From contig CALMZX010000105.1 of NCBI GenBank assembly GCA_937870685.1, forward strand, positions 1 to 64,000: DNA of 64,000 bases, in the 5' to 3' direction. Of this stretch, positions 56,946 through 64,000 are shown one piece after another. The translations under genes and the position numbers were made by a program. Origin of the DNA: an uncultured Alphaproteobacteria bacterium (GTDB lineage: Bacteria; Pseudomonadota; Alphaproteobacteria; Rhizobiales; Aestuariivirgaceae). Within the stretch, counting starts at the first letter, position 1; the number at the start of each line of letters is the position of its first letter. The notes below the pieces were generated by a model that saw only the letters and a list, made by a program, of their open reading frames with translations, was not told the origin of the DNA and searched no databases.

Positions 56946-56959
56946 GTTTCACGTGAAAC
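56946..56959. promoter_or_regulatory. parS site (perfect palindrome)
   Basis: GTTTCACGTGAAAC, the exact conserved parS core, in the mnmE-mnmG intergenic region, ending one base before the mnmE stop codon. This is a ParB loading site close to oriC, 4.3 kb from hemE. Confidence 0.93.
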
Positions 56960-56960
56960 A

Positions 56961-58286
56961 CTATTTGCCGATGCAGAAGGAACTGAAGATCTCGCCGAGC
57001 AAATCCTCGACATCAACACGCCCCGTCACGCCGGCAAGTTCCGCTGCGGCCTTTCGCATATCTTCGGCAATGAACTCAAGGCCCCGCCCATCATCCTGCA
57101 ATGCCCGGCGCAGATGGAAAAGCGCCCTCTCCAAGGCCACACGATGACGTTCACGAACCACGACAGCATCTTCCTCGAGATGGTTTCGCTCACGAATCAA
57201 ATCCACGAGCGCCGCCCGGAACGGCACCAGCCCACTGCCGTCCATCACAGACACGGGCCAGACCTGGCCCTCCGACAATTCCCTGTGAGACACAGTGCCC
57301 AAATCCATCTTGTTCAGGACCACAAAGTCAGGCCGGCGAGGAAGGGCCACATCCGACCTGTCATCCACTGCTTCAACCCATACCAGGACATCAGCATCAC
57401 TCACGGCCTCCCGTGTCCGTCGCATACCCTCCCGCTCGATCGGATCGGTCGCTCCCTCCCGAAGACCAGCCGTATCGGAAACGACGACGGACAAACCGCC
57501 CAACTCCAGGCCTGACTCCACCACATCGCGCGTCGTACCGGCCACTGGCGACACAATGGCCGCATCGCGTCCGACCAGCCAGTTCAACAAGGACGACTTG
57601 CCTGCATTCGGAGGTCCGGCCAGCACCACCCGCAGACCGCCCCGGACCTGCGATGCCCTGCCCGCCTGGGCCAAGGCCTGTTCAAAGGACGTCACGAGCT
57701 TACCCATGACCAACCGGGATTCCGCCGATGCGCTGGCAGCCACGTCGTCTTCCTCGGAGAAATCAATTGCCGCTTCCACCAGAGAAAGCGCCCGGACGAG
57801 GTCACCACGCCAGCTTTCATAGACTGTGCTGGCAGCACCCAGAAACTGCCGCATGGCAAGACGGCGTTGCCCTTCGGTGCGCGCCTCCAGCACGTCGGCC
57901 AGCCCCTCGACCTGAAGCAGGTCGAGCCTGCCATGGCGGAAGGCGCGGCGCGTGAAATCACCCGCTTCAGCAAGAGCAAAATCCTCCGCGCGGGAGAGCT
58001 GCCCAAGCACCGCAGCGAGGATCGAAGGGGAACCGTGCACATGAAGCTCGGCCATATCCTCGCCCGTTGCTGTCCCCGGCCCAGGAAACCACAGCACAAG
58101 AGCCTCATCCAGGATGTCACCCTGCGCGTCCTTCAGGCGCCGGAGCGATGCCAATCGCGGCGAAGGGCAGGTCACACCAAAGATGTCAAAGACACTGACG
58201 GATTTCGGTCCGCTAACGCGGATCACGGCAACCCCGGCCCTACCTGAGCCTGAAGAGAGCGCAAAAATGGTCGCGTTCTGTTTCAT
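56961..58286 (-). CDS. mnmE: tRNA modification GTPase MnmE
   Basis: A 441-residue GTPase partner of MnmG. N-terminal tetrahydrofolate-binding domain (MKQNATIFALSSGSGRAGVA), central G domain with P-loop GPPNAGKSSLLN and the G3 DTAG, and the C-terminal CIGK motif (SSFCIGK) whose Cys is needed for activity. All landmarks are intact. Confidence 0.97.
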   Translation of the reverse strand: MKQNATIFALSSGSGRAGVAVIRVSGPKSVSVFDIFGVTCPSPRLASLRRLKDAQGDILDEALVLWFPGPGTATGEDMAELHVHGSPSILAAVLGQLSRAEDFALAEAGDFTRRAFRHGRLDLLQVEGLADVLEARTEGQRRLAMRQFLGAASTVYESWRGDLVRALSLVEAAIDFSEEDDVAASASAESRLVMGKLVTSFEQALAQAGRASQVRGGLRVVLAGPPNAGKSSLLNWLVGRDAAIVSPVAGTTRDVVESGLELGGLSVVVSDTAGLREGATDPIEREGMRRTREAVSDADVLVWVEAVDDRSDVALPRRPDFVVLNKMDLGTVSHRELSEGQVWPVSVMDGSGLVPFRAALVDLIRERNHLEEDAVVVRERHRVALERALFHLRRALQDDGRGLEFIAEDMRKAAAELAGVTGRVDVEDLLGEIFSSFCIGK

Positions 58287-58288
58287 TT

Positions 58289-58318
58289 CGGATTCGAATC
58301 GATACTGCCTCGAATCCG
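58289..58318. repeat. 9-bp inverted repeat between rho and mnmE
   Basis: CGGATTCGA (58289-58297), 12-base loop, TCGAATCCG (58310-58318), a perfect inverted repeat in the 45-base rho-mnmE gap, directly before the mnmE ATG. In RNA it would form a hairpin next to the mnmE start; it could also be an operator. No T-run follows. Confidence 0.55.
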
Positions 58319-58331
58319 TCCTGCCCGGGGA

Positions 58332-59621
58332 TCAGGCGTTCATGGAATCGAAGAAATCACTGTTGCCCTTGGTCTGGCGGAGTTTGTCCAACAGGAATTC
58401 GATGGCATCCACCGTGCCCATGGGATTGAGGATCCGCCGCAGGACGTAGGTCTTCTTGAGCGTATCGGCCTTGACCAGCAATTCTTCCTTGCGGGTGCCC
58501 GAACGCAGGATGTCGATCGACGGGAACACGCGCTTGTCCGCAACCTTGCGGTCCAGGATGATTTCCGAGTTGCCTGTGCCCTTGAACTCTTCGAAAATCA
58601 CTTCGTCCATGCGGCTGCCGGTATCAATCAGGGCGGTTGCAATGATCGTCAGAGACCCGCCCTGTTCGATGTTGCGGGCGGCGCCGAAAAAGCGCTTCGG
58701 ACGCTGCAACGCATTGGCATCAACACCACCGGTCAACACCTTGCCTGAAGACGGGACAACCGTGTTGTACGCCCGGCCAAGACGCGTGATCGAGTCGAGC
58801 AGAATGACCACATCGCGGCCATGCTCAACCAGCCGCTTGGCCTTCTCGATCACCATTTCAGCCACCTGGACGTGACGCGACGCAGGTTCGTCAAAGGTCG
58901 AGGAAATCACCTCGCCCTTCACCGAACGTTGCATGTCCGTCACTTCTTCCGGCCGCTCGTCGATGAGCAACACGATCAGGTAACATTCCGGATGGTTCGT
59001 CGTGATGGAATGGGCGATGTTCTGCAACAGCACCGTCTTGCCGGTACGCGGCGGAGCGACGATCAAACCACGCTGGCCCTTGCCGAGGGGAGCCACGATG
59101 TCGATCACCCGTGGCGAGAAATCCTTCCGCGTCGGATCAGCAATCTCCATTTCCAGACGTTCGTCCGGATAAAGCGGTGTCAGGTTGTCGAAGTGAACCT
59201 TGTGACGGACCTTTTCCGGGTCCTCGAAATTGATGGTGTTGACCTTCACCAGCGCGAAATAACGTTCGCCGTCCTTGGGGCTCCGAATCTGCCCTTCAAC
59301 CGTGTCGCCCGTCTTGACACCAAATTTCCGAATCTGGCTGGGACTGACATAGATGTCATCCGGGCCAGGCAGGTAATTTGCCTCAGCCGATCGGAGGAAG
59401 CCGAAACCATCCTGCAGAACTTCAACGACCCCTTCCCCGATGATCTCCACCCCACGGGCAGCCAGATTCTTGAGGATGGCGAACATCAGTTCCTGCTTGC
59501 GGAGCGAACTTGCATTTTCCACCTCAAGCTCTTCCGCAAGGCTCACAAGTTCGGCCGCCGACTTGCGCTTCAACTCGGAGAGCTTGATCTCCTTAAGGTC
59601 ACTGATACTGGTCATCAACAT
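58332..59621 (-). CDS. rho: Transcription termination factor Rho
   Basis: A 429-residue hexameric RNA helicase. N-terminal RNA-binding domain ([40 protein letters not shown]), Walker [16 protein letters not shown], Walker [15 protein letters not shown], and [20 protein letters not shown]. Full length. The start could be 59621 or the ATG two codons later. The hemJ terminator hairpin lies upstream, so rho may have its own promoter. Confidence 0.97.
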   Translation of the reverse strand: MLMTSISDLKEIKLSELKRKSAAELVSLAEELEVENASSLRKQELMFAILKNLAARGVEIIGEGVVEVLQDGFGFLRSAEANYLPGPDDIYVSPSQIRKFGVKTGDTVEGQIRSPKDGERYFALVKVNTINFEDPEKVRHKVHFDNLTPLYPDERLEMEIADPTRKDFSPRVIDIVAPLGKGQRGLIVAPPRTGKTVLLQNIAHSITTNHPECYLIVLLIDERPEEVTDMQRSVKGEVISSTFDEPASRHVQVAEMVIEKAKRLVEHGRDVVILLDSITRLGRAYNTVVPSSGKVLTGGVDANALQRPKRFFGAARNIEQGGSLTIIATALIDTGSRMDEVIFEEFKGTGNSEIILDRKVADKRVFPSIDILRSGTRKEELLVKADTLKKTYVLRRILNPMGTVDAIEFLLDKLRQTKGNSDFFDSMNA

Positions 59622-59727
59622 TCAACTTGGATGAGGCCGGAAGCAGAGAACGAGCGTCACAAAGTCCGGCGGGAGAGGGGAGCTGCCGAATGGCAGGGCC
59701 TGCTCTTAGCAGCAACAGCCGCGCCTG

Positions 59728-59764
59728 AAAAGCCCTTCTCTGCCGACTTCTCAGGAGAAAGGGC
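59728..59764 (-). terminator. Terminator hairpin overlapping the hemJ stop
   Basis: On the minus strand GCCCTTTCTC pairs with GAGAAGGGC (one bulge) and is followed by TTTTC. The hemJ stop codon lies inside the loop. It would separate hemE-hemJ from rho. Confidence 0.55.
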
Positions 59765-60179
59765 GCACCACAACCGCAATCACGATCACGATCAGCAAGA
59801 CCGTTGGAATCTCGTTGAGAATCCTGAAATAGCGGCCTGTTCTCGCCCGCAGGCCGCTGCGGAACTCGCCGGCATGACGTTCCAGCATGCCATGAAATCC
59901 GAACATCAGCGTGACCGCCAGAAGTTTCAGCAACACCCAAGGTTCGCTCAGGGGCAGCGCCAAGACATGCAACAGCCATAATCCGCTCAACAGCACGACC
60001 ACAGCTGCGGGCCGCATGATGGCTTTCAACAGGCGCCGCTCCATGACCAGAAAAGTCTGATCTGCCTCTCCACCTACCGCCTTGTCCGCATGATAGACAA
60101 AGAGCCTGGGCAAATAGAAAAGTCCGGCCATCCACGAAATCACCGCTAACAGGTGAATGACCTTGGACCACTCATACAT
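59751..60179 (-). CDS. hemJ: Protoporphyrinogen oxidase HemJ
   Basis: A 142-residue four-helix membrane protein that oxidises protoporphyrinogen IX in bacteria lacking HemG/HemY. The first helix has the heme-ligand His in WSKVIHLLAVISWMAGLFYL, and the conserved Arg/Lys face is in MERRLLKAIMRPAAVVVLLS. The ATG at 60179 overlaps the hemE stop by one base (TGATG), so the two heme genes are coupled. Confidence 0.93.
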   Translation of the reverse strand: MYEWSKVIHLLAVISWMAGLFYLPRLFVYHADKAVGGEADQTFLVMERRLLKAIMRPAAVVVLLSGLWLLHVLALPLSEPWVLLKLLAVTLMFGFHGMLERHAGEFRSGLRARTGRYFRILNEIPTVLLIVIVIAVVVRPFS

Positions 60180-61216
60180 CACGTCTTGCCACCATCATGT
60201 TCCCGGATCACCTTCAACAGTTCCGTCACGTTCTCAGGCGGCGTGTGCTGCAAAATGCCATGGCCCAGGTTGAAGACATGCCGGTCCATCGGCACCGACC
60301 GGCAAATCTCACGCGCTCCCTGCGCAAGCGACACGCCACCCCCCATCACAATCTCCGGTGCCAGGTTGCCTTGCACGGCAACACCTTCCGGCAACGAGGC
60401 CAGCACATCTGACAGGGCCACGTCCTGTTCAACGCTCACGGCATTCGCTCCTGTCGCGCGCGCCAGTTCGGCATGCCCCATGCCAATTCCCCGACCAAAA
60501 ACAATGAACGGGATTTCAGGCCGGACCTCTCGGACACCCCGCACAATCGCGGCAATCGGCTCATGCACACACCGCTGCCGCAATTCGCCCGGCAGATCAC
60601 CGGCCCAACTGTCAAAAATCTGCAGTGCTTCTGCACCCGCCGCAACCTGCCCCAAGAGATATTCCACCGACGACTCGACAAGCCGCTGCATGAGGCTGCG
60701 AAACCACATTTCATTCGCCTGGGCAGCCGCAAGAGCCAAGGCCCGGTTTGAACCGCGCCCCTCAATCATGTAACTCGCGACAGTCCACGGGGCACCGCAG
60801 AAGCCGATCAACCCCACATGTCCCGGCAAGCCCGCCTTCACCCCACGAAGCGTCTCATACACCCGCTCGTACTGCCATGGCCCTCTTTCCGTTCCCAAAG
60901 CATCAACACCAGCCATATCCCGCACCGTCGACAGCACCGGTCCCTCGTTCTCAACAAACTTCAAGTCCAGTCCCAAGGCATGCGGCACAACAAGAATGTC
61001 AGCAAAGACAATCGCTGCGTCAAAATCGTAGCGCCGCAAGGGTTGCAACGTAACCTCTGCCGCAAGATCGGGCCGATAACACAAATCGAGAAACGAACCC
61101 GCTTCCTGCCTCACCGCACGGTACTCAGGCAGATACCGTCCCGCTTGACGCATCAGCCAGACCGGCCTCCGTTCAGGTGCCTTGCCTGTCAACACGTCGA
61201 GGAGCGCTTTCGCCAC
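60179..61216 (-). CDS. hemE: Uroporphyrinogen decarboxylase
   Basis: A 345-residue enzyme making coproporphyrinogen III. N-terminal PVWLMRQAGRYLPEYRAVR carries the substrate-binding Arg residues, GFCGAPWTVASYMIEG is typical, and the C-terminus has FNLGHGILQHTPPENV. Start is a GTG with GGAAG upstream. Its position beside the intergenic region at 61217-61512 is the classic alphaproteobacterial oriC setting. Confidence 0.97.
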   Translation of the reverse strand: MAKALLDVLTGKAPERRPVWLMRQAGRYLPEYRAVRQEAGSFLDLCYRPDLAAEVTLQPLRRYDFDAAIVFADILVVPHALGLDLKFVENEGPVLSTVRDMAGVDALGTERGPWQYERVYETLRGVKAGLPGHVGLIGFCGAPWTVASYMIEGRGSNRALALAAAQANEMWFRSLMQRLVESSVEYLLGQVAAGAEALQIFDSWAGDLPGELRQRCVHEPIAAIVRGVREVRPEIPFIVFGRGIGMGHAELARATGANAVSVEQDVALSDVLASLPEGVAVQGNLAPEIVMGGGVSLAQGAREICRSVPMDRHVFNLGHGILQHTPPENVTELLKVIREHDGGKT

Positions 61217-61226
61217 GGTAACTTCC

Positions 61227-61241
61227 TTAATAAAGAGTTAA
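61227..61241. promoter_or_regulatory. Full CtrA box TTAA-N7-TTAA
   Basis: TTAA at 61227-61230, seven bases (TAAAGAG), TTAA at 61238-61241: an exact consensus match, 11 bases from the hemE start. In Caulobacter CtrA binds such boxes in the origin to block initiation and to repress hemE transcription. Confidence 0.7.
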
Positions 61242-61444
61242 TGAATCTGATGTGTCTGTTGGCCTGTGGGAATCCGGGATAACGGGGAAAAAAACAAGCC
61301 GGGGTGACAAATTAACTCAAATTCGAGTGTTTTTTTGCGCCTGCCTGTTTCCCACAGTGACTACCAAGGTTCTCAACACCGACGGCCAATATCACTGTCA
61401 GCAACGGTTGTCGCAGGCATTGCTTCATCTTTTCCTCGCCGCAG

Positions 61445-61466
61445 TTATCCTCAAGCCTGTGGACAA
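61445..61466. promoter_or_regulatory. Pair of DnaA-box-like 9-mers
   Basis: TTATCCTCA (61445-61453, plus strand) and TTGTCCACA (61458-61466, minus strand) each match TTATCCACA at 8 of 9 positions, facing each other 4 bases apart. Confidence 0.5.
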
Positions 61467-61512
61467 CAGTGTCCGACTCCGCATCATCAATTCCACATGC
61501 TACAGCCAAACC

Positions 61513-62097
61513 ATGATCATCCTCGCATCAGGGAGCGCCACCCGCAAGACACTGCTGGAACGGGCAGGAATTCCGTTCATCGCAATATCCCCGTCCTATG
61601 ACGAAAATCTTGCGAAAAGCGAACTCCCACATGCCAACCCCAGGGAACTCGCGCTTCACCTCGCAACCGGGAAAGCCAGATCGCTGTCGCGGCTACGACC
61701 AGATGCAGTTGTGGTCGGGGCGGACCAGACACTTTCCTGCAACGGCCACCTTCTGCACAAGCCAGGCACCCGTGCCAACGCCAAACAACAGCTGCGTCAA
61801 CTGCGTGGAAAATCACATGTGCTGTTTTCCGCTGCATGTTGTGCAAGAGATGGAGACATCGAATGGTCGTGCTGCGAACAAGCCACTATCACGTTCTGGC
61901 ACTACCCGGACACATTCATCGATCAATATCTTGAAGACGCTGGAGACAACATACTGTCATCCGTTGGTGCCTACCACTATGAAGCAATTGGAATCAGGCT
62001 GATGGAAAAAGTCGAAGGCAGCGACCATGTGATACTTGGCCTTCCCCTCCTTTCTTTGGTGAACCATCTCCGTTCAATGGGACATGTCCCCTCATGA
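61513..62097 (+). CDS. maf: Maf-family nucleoside triphosphate pyrophosphatase
   Basis: A 194-residue Maf protein hydrolysing non-canonical or excess NTPs. N-terminus MIILASGSATRKTLLERAGI, the catalytic Asp region DAVVVGADQTL and the C-terminal EKVEGSDHVILGLPLLSLVN. The ATG at 61513 matches the family start; the open frame upstream crosses the putative origin and is not coding. ATGA overlap with aroE. Confidence 0.93.
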   Translation: MIILASGSATRKTLLERAGIPFIAISPSYDENLAKSELPHANPRELALHLATGKARSLSRLRPDAVVVGADQTLSCNGHLLHKPGTRANAKQQLRQLRGKSHVLFSAACCARDGDIEWSCCEQATITFWHYPDTFIDQYLEDAGDNILSSVGAYHYEAIGIRLMEKVEGSDHVILGLPLLSLVNHLRSMGHVPS

Positions 62098-62933
62098 TCA
62101 AGGCCTGTGTCATCGGTTACCCGATCAAGCACTCCCGTTCGCCACTGATCCACAATCACTGGCTGAGAGAACTGGGCATCCATGGGTCATATGAACGACG
62201 GGAAGTGCCACCTAACGCCCTTGAGGATTTTCTCACACACCTGCCTGTGGAGGGACTGGTGGGTTGCAACGTGACCCTGCCGCACAAGGAAACCGCTTGC
62301 CGTTACATTGCCCATCTCGATGACCGCGCTCGCCTCACCGGCTCGATAAATACCGTGTATCTGCGCCAGGGGGAAACCTGGGCCACATCGACTGACGGGG
62401 AGGGTTTTGCTGAAAACATTCTCTGGCGCATGCCGGGGTACCGATTTGGGGGCAACACGGCAACAGTACTCGGCGCAGGAGGTTCATCCCGGGCAATCAT
62501 CGATGAACTTCTGAGACGCGGCATGCGCCAGATCTTTCTCGCCAACCGCACCATGGAAAAGGCCGAAGCCATTGCAGGAGTGTTCGGTCGCGATGTCGTC
62601 CCGTTGCCATTGTCAGATTTGGATACGTGCTTTCCCGAAACAAACCTTCTCGTGAACACGACCTCGGCAGGTATTGCGAATGATGCCAGACTGCACGTGC
62701 CTTTTGCCCGGTTGCACAAAGGTGCCATCGTCGCTGACGTCAACTACGTTCCACTGATCACACCCTTTCTGTGCGACGCACAGGCCTGTGGATATCCAGT
62801 GGTGACCGGTCTGGGCATGCTCCTGCATCAGGCCGTGACGGGATTTTCCCTGTGGTTCGGGCAGCGTCCGAAAGTCACCGAAGACCTTCACACGATGATC
62901 GCCCGTGATATTAATCCGGGATACCAGCCATGA
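62094..62933 (+). CDS. aroE: Shikimate dehydrogenase
   Basis: A 279-residue enzyme reducing 3-dehydroshikimate with NADPH. Substrate motif GYPIKHSRSPLIHNHWL and the catalytic Lys in NVTLPHKETA; NADP Rossmann loop VLGAGGSSRAIIDEL with NRT following. Overlaps maf and coaE by 4 bases each. Confidence 0.96.
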   Translation: MIKACVIGYPIKHSRSPLIHNHWLRELGIHGSYERREVPPNALEDFLTHLPVEGLVGCNVTLPHKETACRYIAHLDDRARLTGSINTVYLRQGETWATSTDGEGFAENILWRMPGYRFGGNTATVLGAGGSSRAIIDELLRRGMRQIFLANRTMEKAEAIAGVFGRDVVPLPLSDLDTCFPETNLLVNTTSAGIANDARLHVPFARLHKGAIVADVNYVPLITPFLCDAQACGYPVVTGLGMLLHQAVTGFSLWFGQRPKVTEDLHTMIARDINPGYQP

Positions 62934-63526
62934 TCGTCATCGGCCTGACAGGCGGAATTGCCATGGGAAAGTCGGAAGTCGCAAAAATCCTCGCCAGCGA
63001 TGGCATTCCCGTCTTTGACTCAGACCTCGAAGTTCATCGCCTCTATGACAGTGGTGACGGTGGCAAGCTGATTGCCGACATCGCACCTGCTGCCATCTCG
63101 AACGGCAAAGTTGACCGCCACCAACTCGCCAGCATCGTGGTTGCACAGCCAGCCTTGCTGGGAGAACTTGAAAAACGCGTCCACGCTGAAATCCGGAGGC
63201 GCCGACTTGGTTTCATCGCTGAAGAAGAGGCCAAGGGGACGGTGATGGTGGCGGTGGACATACCGCTCCTGTTTGAAACAGGGGCCGAGCGCGATGTGAC
63301 AACAACCGTGGTCGTCTCAGCGAGGTCTGAACTTCAGCGTGAGCGCGCCCTCAAACGCCCCGGCATGACGCCCGAGAAACTCGCGTTGATCCTTCAGCGT
63401 CAAATGCCTGATGACGAGAAGCGGCGACGGGCGGATCATGTCATTGAGACAAATGGCAGTCTGGAAGAACTGAGCCAGCGCGTACGTGATGTTGTCCACA
63501 AAATCCGCAAGGGCAACTCACGATGA
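62930..63526 (+). CDS. coaE: Dephospho-CoA kinase
   Basis: A 198-residue kinase for the last step of CoA synthesis. P-loop GLTGGIAMGKSEVAKIL, DSDLEVHRLYD, and the lid region VSARSELQRERALKRPGMTP. Overlaps aroE and dnaQ by 4 bases. Confidence 0.96.
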   Translation: MIVIGLTGGIAMGKSEVAKILASDGIPVFDSDLEVHRLYDSGDGGKLIADIAPAAISNGKVDRHQLASIVVAQPALLGELEKRVHAEIRRRRLGFIAEEEAKGTVMVAVDIPLLFETGAERDVTTTVVVSARSELQRERALKRPGMTPEKLALILQRQMPDDEKRRRADHVIETNGSLEELSQRVRDVVHKIRKGNSR

Positions 63527-64000
63527 GCCGAGAAATCATTCTCGATACCGAAACGACCGGGATTGCACCTGCCGAAGGCCACCGGATCGTGGAGATCGGC
63601 GCGATCGAGCTTCTCAATCACCTGCCGACCGGCCGGACTTTTCACGTCTATGTCAATCCTGAACGCGACATGCCCAAGGAAGCAGAAGCGGTGCACGGCC
63701 TCAGCACCGCCTTTTTGCGGGACAAACCAGTGTTCAAGTCCATTGCGGAAGAATTTCTTGCATTCGTTTCGGATGCGGTGCTGGTCATTCACAATGCATC
63801 TTTCGACATGGCCTTCATCAACGCCGAACTGTCCTATCTGGACAAGCCGCCGATCGATATGGGGCAGGTGATCGACACGCTCGTCATGGCGCGCCGCAAA
63901 CATCCGATGGCATCGAACAGCTTGGATGCCCTTTGCAGGCGCTACGGCATCGACAACAGCAAACGGACAAAGCACGGGGCCCTGCTCGACGCGGAACTTC
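63523..64000 (+). CDS. dnaQ: DNA polymerase III epsilon subunit (3' end cut by window)
   Basis: The proofreading 3'-5' exonuclease of the replicase. ExoI ILDTETTGI near the N-terminus, VEIGAIEL, ExoII IHNASFDMAFINAEL, and the start of ExoIII (KHGALLDAEL) at the edge. About 159 residues are visible; the C-terminal alpha-binding part lies beyond 64000. Last of the coupled run maf-aroE-coaE-dnaQ. Confidence 0.96.
   Translation, partial: MSREIILDTETTGIAPAEGHRIVEIGAIELLNHLPTGRTFHVYVNPERDMPKEAEAVHGLSTAFLRDKPVFKSIAEEFLAFVSDAVLVIHNASFDMAFINAELSYLDKPPIDMGQVIDTLVMARRKHPMASNSLDALCRRYGIDNSKRTKHGALLDAEL

Larger units (their letters stand above)
61217..61512. other. oriC: Putative chromosomal origin (oriC) region
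   Basis: A 296-bp gene-free interval between divergent hemE and maf. It holds one full CtrA box, three GANTC methylation sites (61243, 61270, 61475), an AT-rich tract around 61304-61337 (a possible unwinding element) and DnaA-box-like 9-mers at 61348-61356, 61445-61453 and 61458-61466. hemE-adjacent origins are known in Caulobacter and rhizobia. Gene directions flip here, as expected for an origin. The assignment is inference. Confidence 0.65.

Noticed and set aside
61252-61512. N-terminal extension of maf across the hemE-maf gap
   Set aside because: The family start is at 61513, and the upstream sequence carries origin-type motifs.
1-64000. CRISPR arrays, transposases, phage genes or toxin-antitoxin pairs
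   Set aside because: None seen: no regular spaced repeats, no transposase or integrase motifs, and nearly all space is taken by housekeeping genes.

Overview
The window is about 64 kb of densely coded, high-GC chromosome from an alphaproteobacterium, most likely Hyphomicrobiales (Rhizobiales). The pointers are the parB-parA-rsmG-mnmG-mnmE-rho-hemJ-hemE block meeting maf-aroE-coaE-dnaQ head to head, a heparinase-like gene next to purH, CtrA-type TTAA motifs, and alphaproteobacterial proteins such as HemJ, a CnoX-like thioredoxin-TPR protein and the DUF1674 protein. No species can be named from this alone.

Layout. 1-5.9 kb (minus strand): etfA (cut by the window edge) and etfB, a ChaC-type cyclotransferase, then chorismate mutase-hisC-tyrA and a methyltransferase. 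6-18 kb: gloB, an O6-alkylguanine transferase-like protein without the active cysteine, four EamA-type exporters, a dimethylglycine/sarcosine dehydrogenase-like flavoprotein (this class passes electrons to ETF), a molybdenum-cofactor group (mobB, mobA, a MOSC protein), a TusA-like sulfur carrier coupled to a DDAH-like hydrolase, and a CobW GTPase. 18-28 kb: a D,D-carboxypeptidase, tRNA-Leu(CAA), arfB, yqaA-dsbB, HNH, alkA, gluQRS, a DUF1674 protein, htpX, a heparinase-like gene, purH and ybjQ.

28.3-35.5 kb: a complete periplasmic nitrate reductase operon, napFDAGHBC, with a perfect FNR-type box (TTGAT-N4-ATCAA) upstream and poorly coding DNA at both edges. An intact tRNA-Gly(GCC) lies on its right, and a decayed copy of the same tRNA 3' half, in the same orientation, lies on its left. 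I read this as a fixed genomic island integrated at tRNA-Gly. This is inference: no integrase is visible.

35.6-52.6 kb: ProXp-ala, a CnoX-like thioredoxin, a Lon-N protein, Trm112-like and DUF971 proteins, a UbiH-type hydroxylase, glnK-amtB with a sigma-54 promoter, ftsK with two CtrA half-sites, lolA, exonuclease III, a cyclic-nucleotide-binding protein beside an orphan response regulator, an L,D-transpeptidase overlapping yggS at their 3' ends, and leuS-lptE-holA.

52.6-64 kb: the chromosome origin and segregation region. parB and parA are followed by rsmG, which carries a near-perfect parS inside its coding sequence. A perfect parS lies between mnmG and mnmE. The 296-bp gap between divergent hemE and maf holds a TTAA-N7-TTAA CtrA box, GANTC sites, an AT-rich tract and DnaA-box-like 9-mers, which fits oriC. 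Most of the window is ordinary core genome; the nap island and the replication/segregation sites are what deserve a second look.
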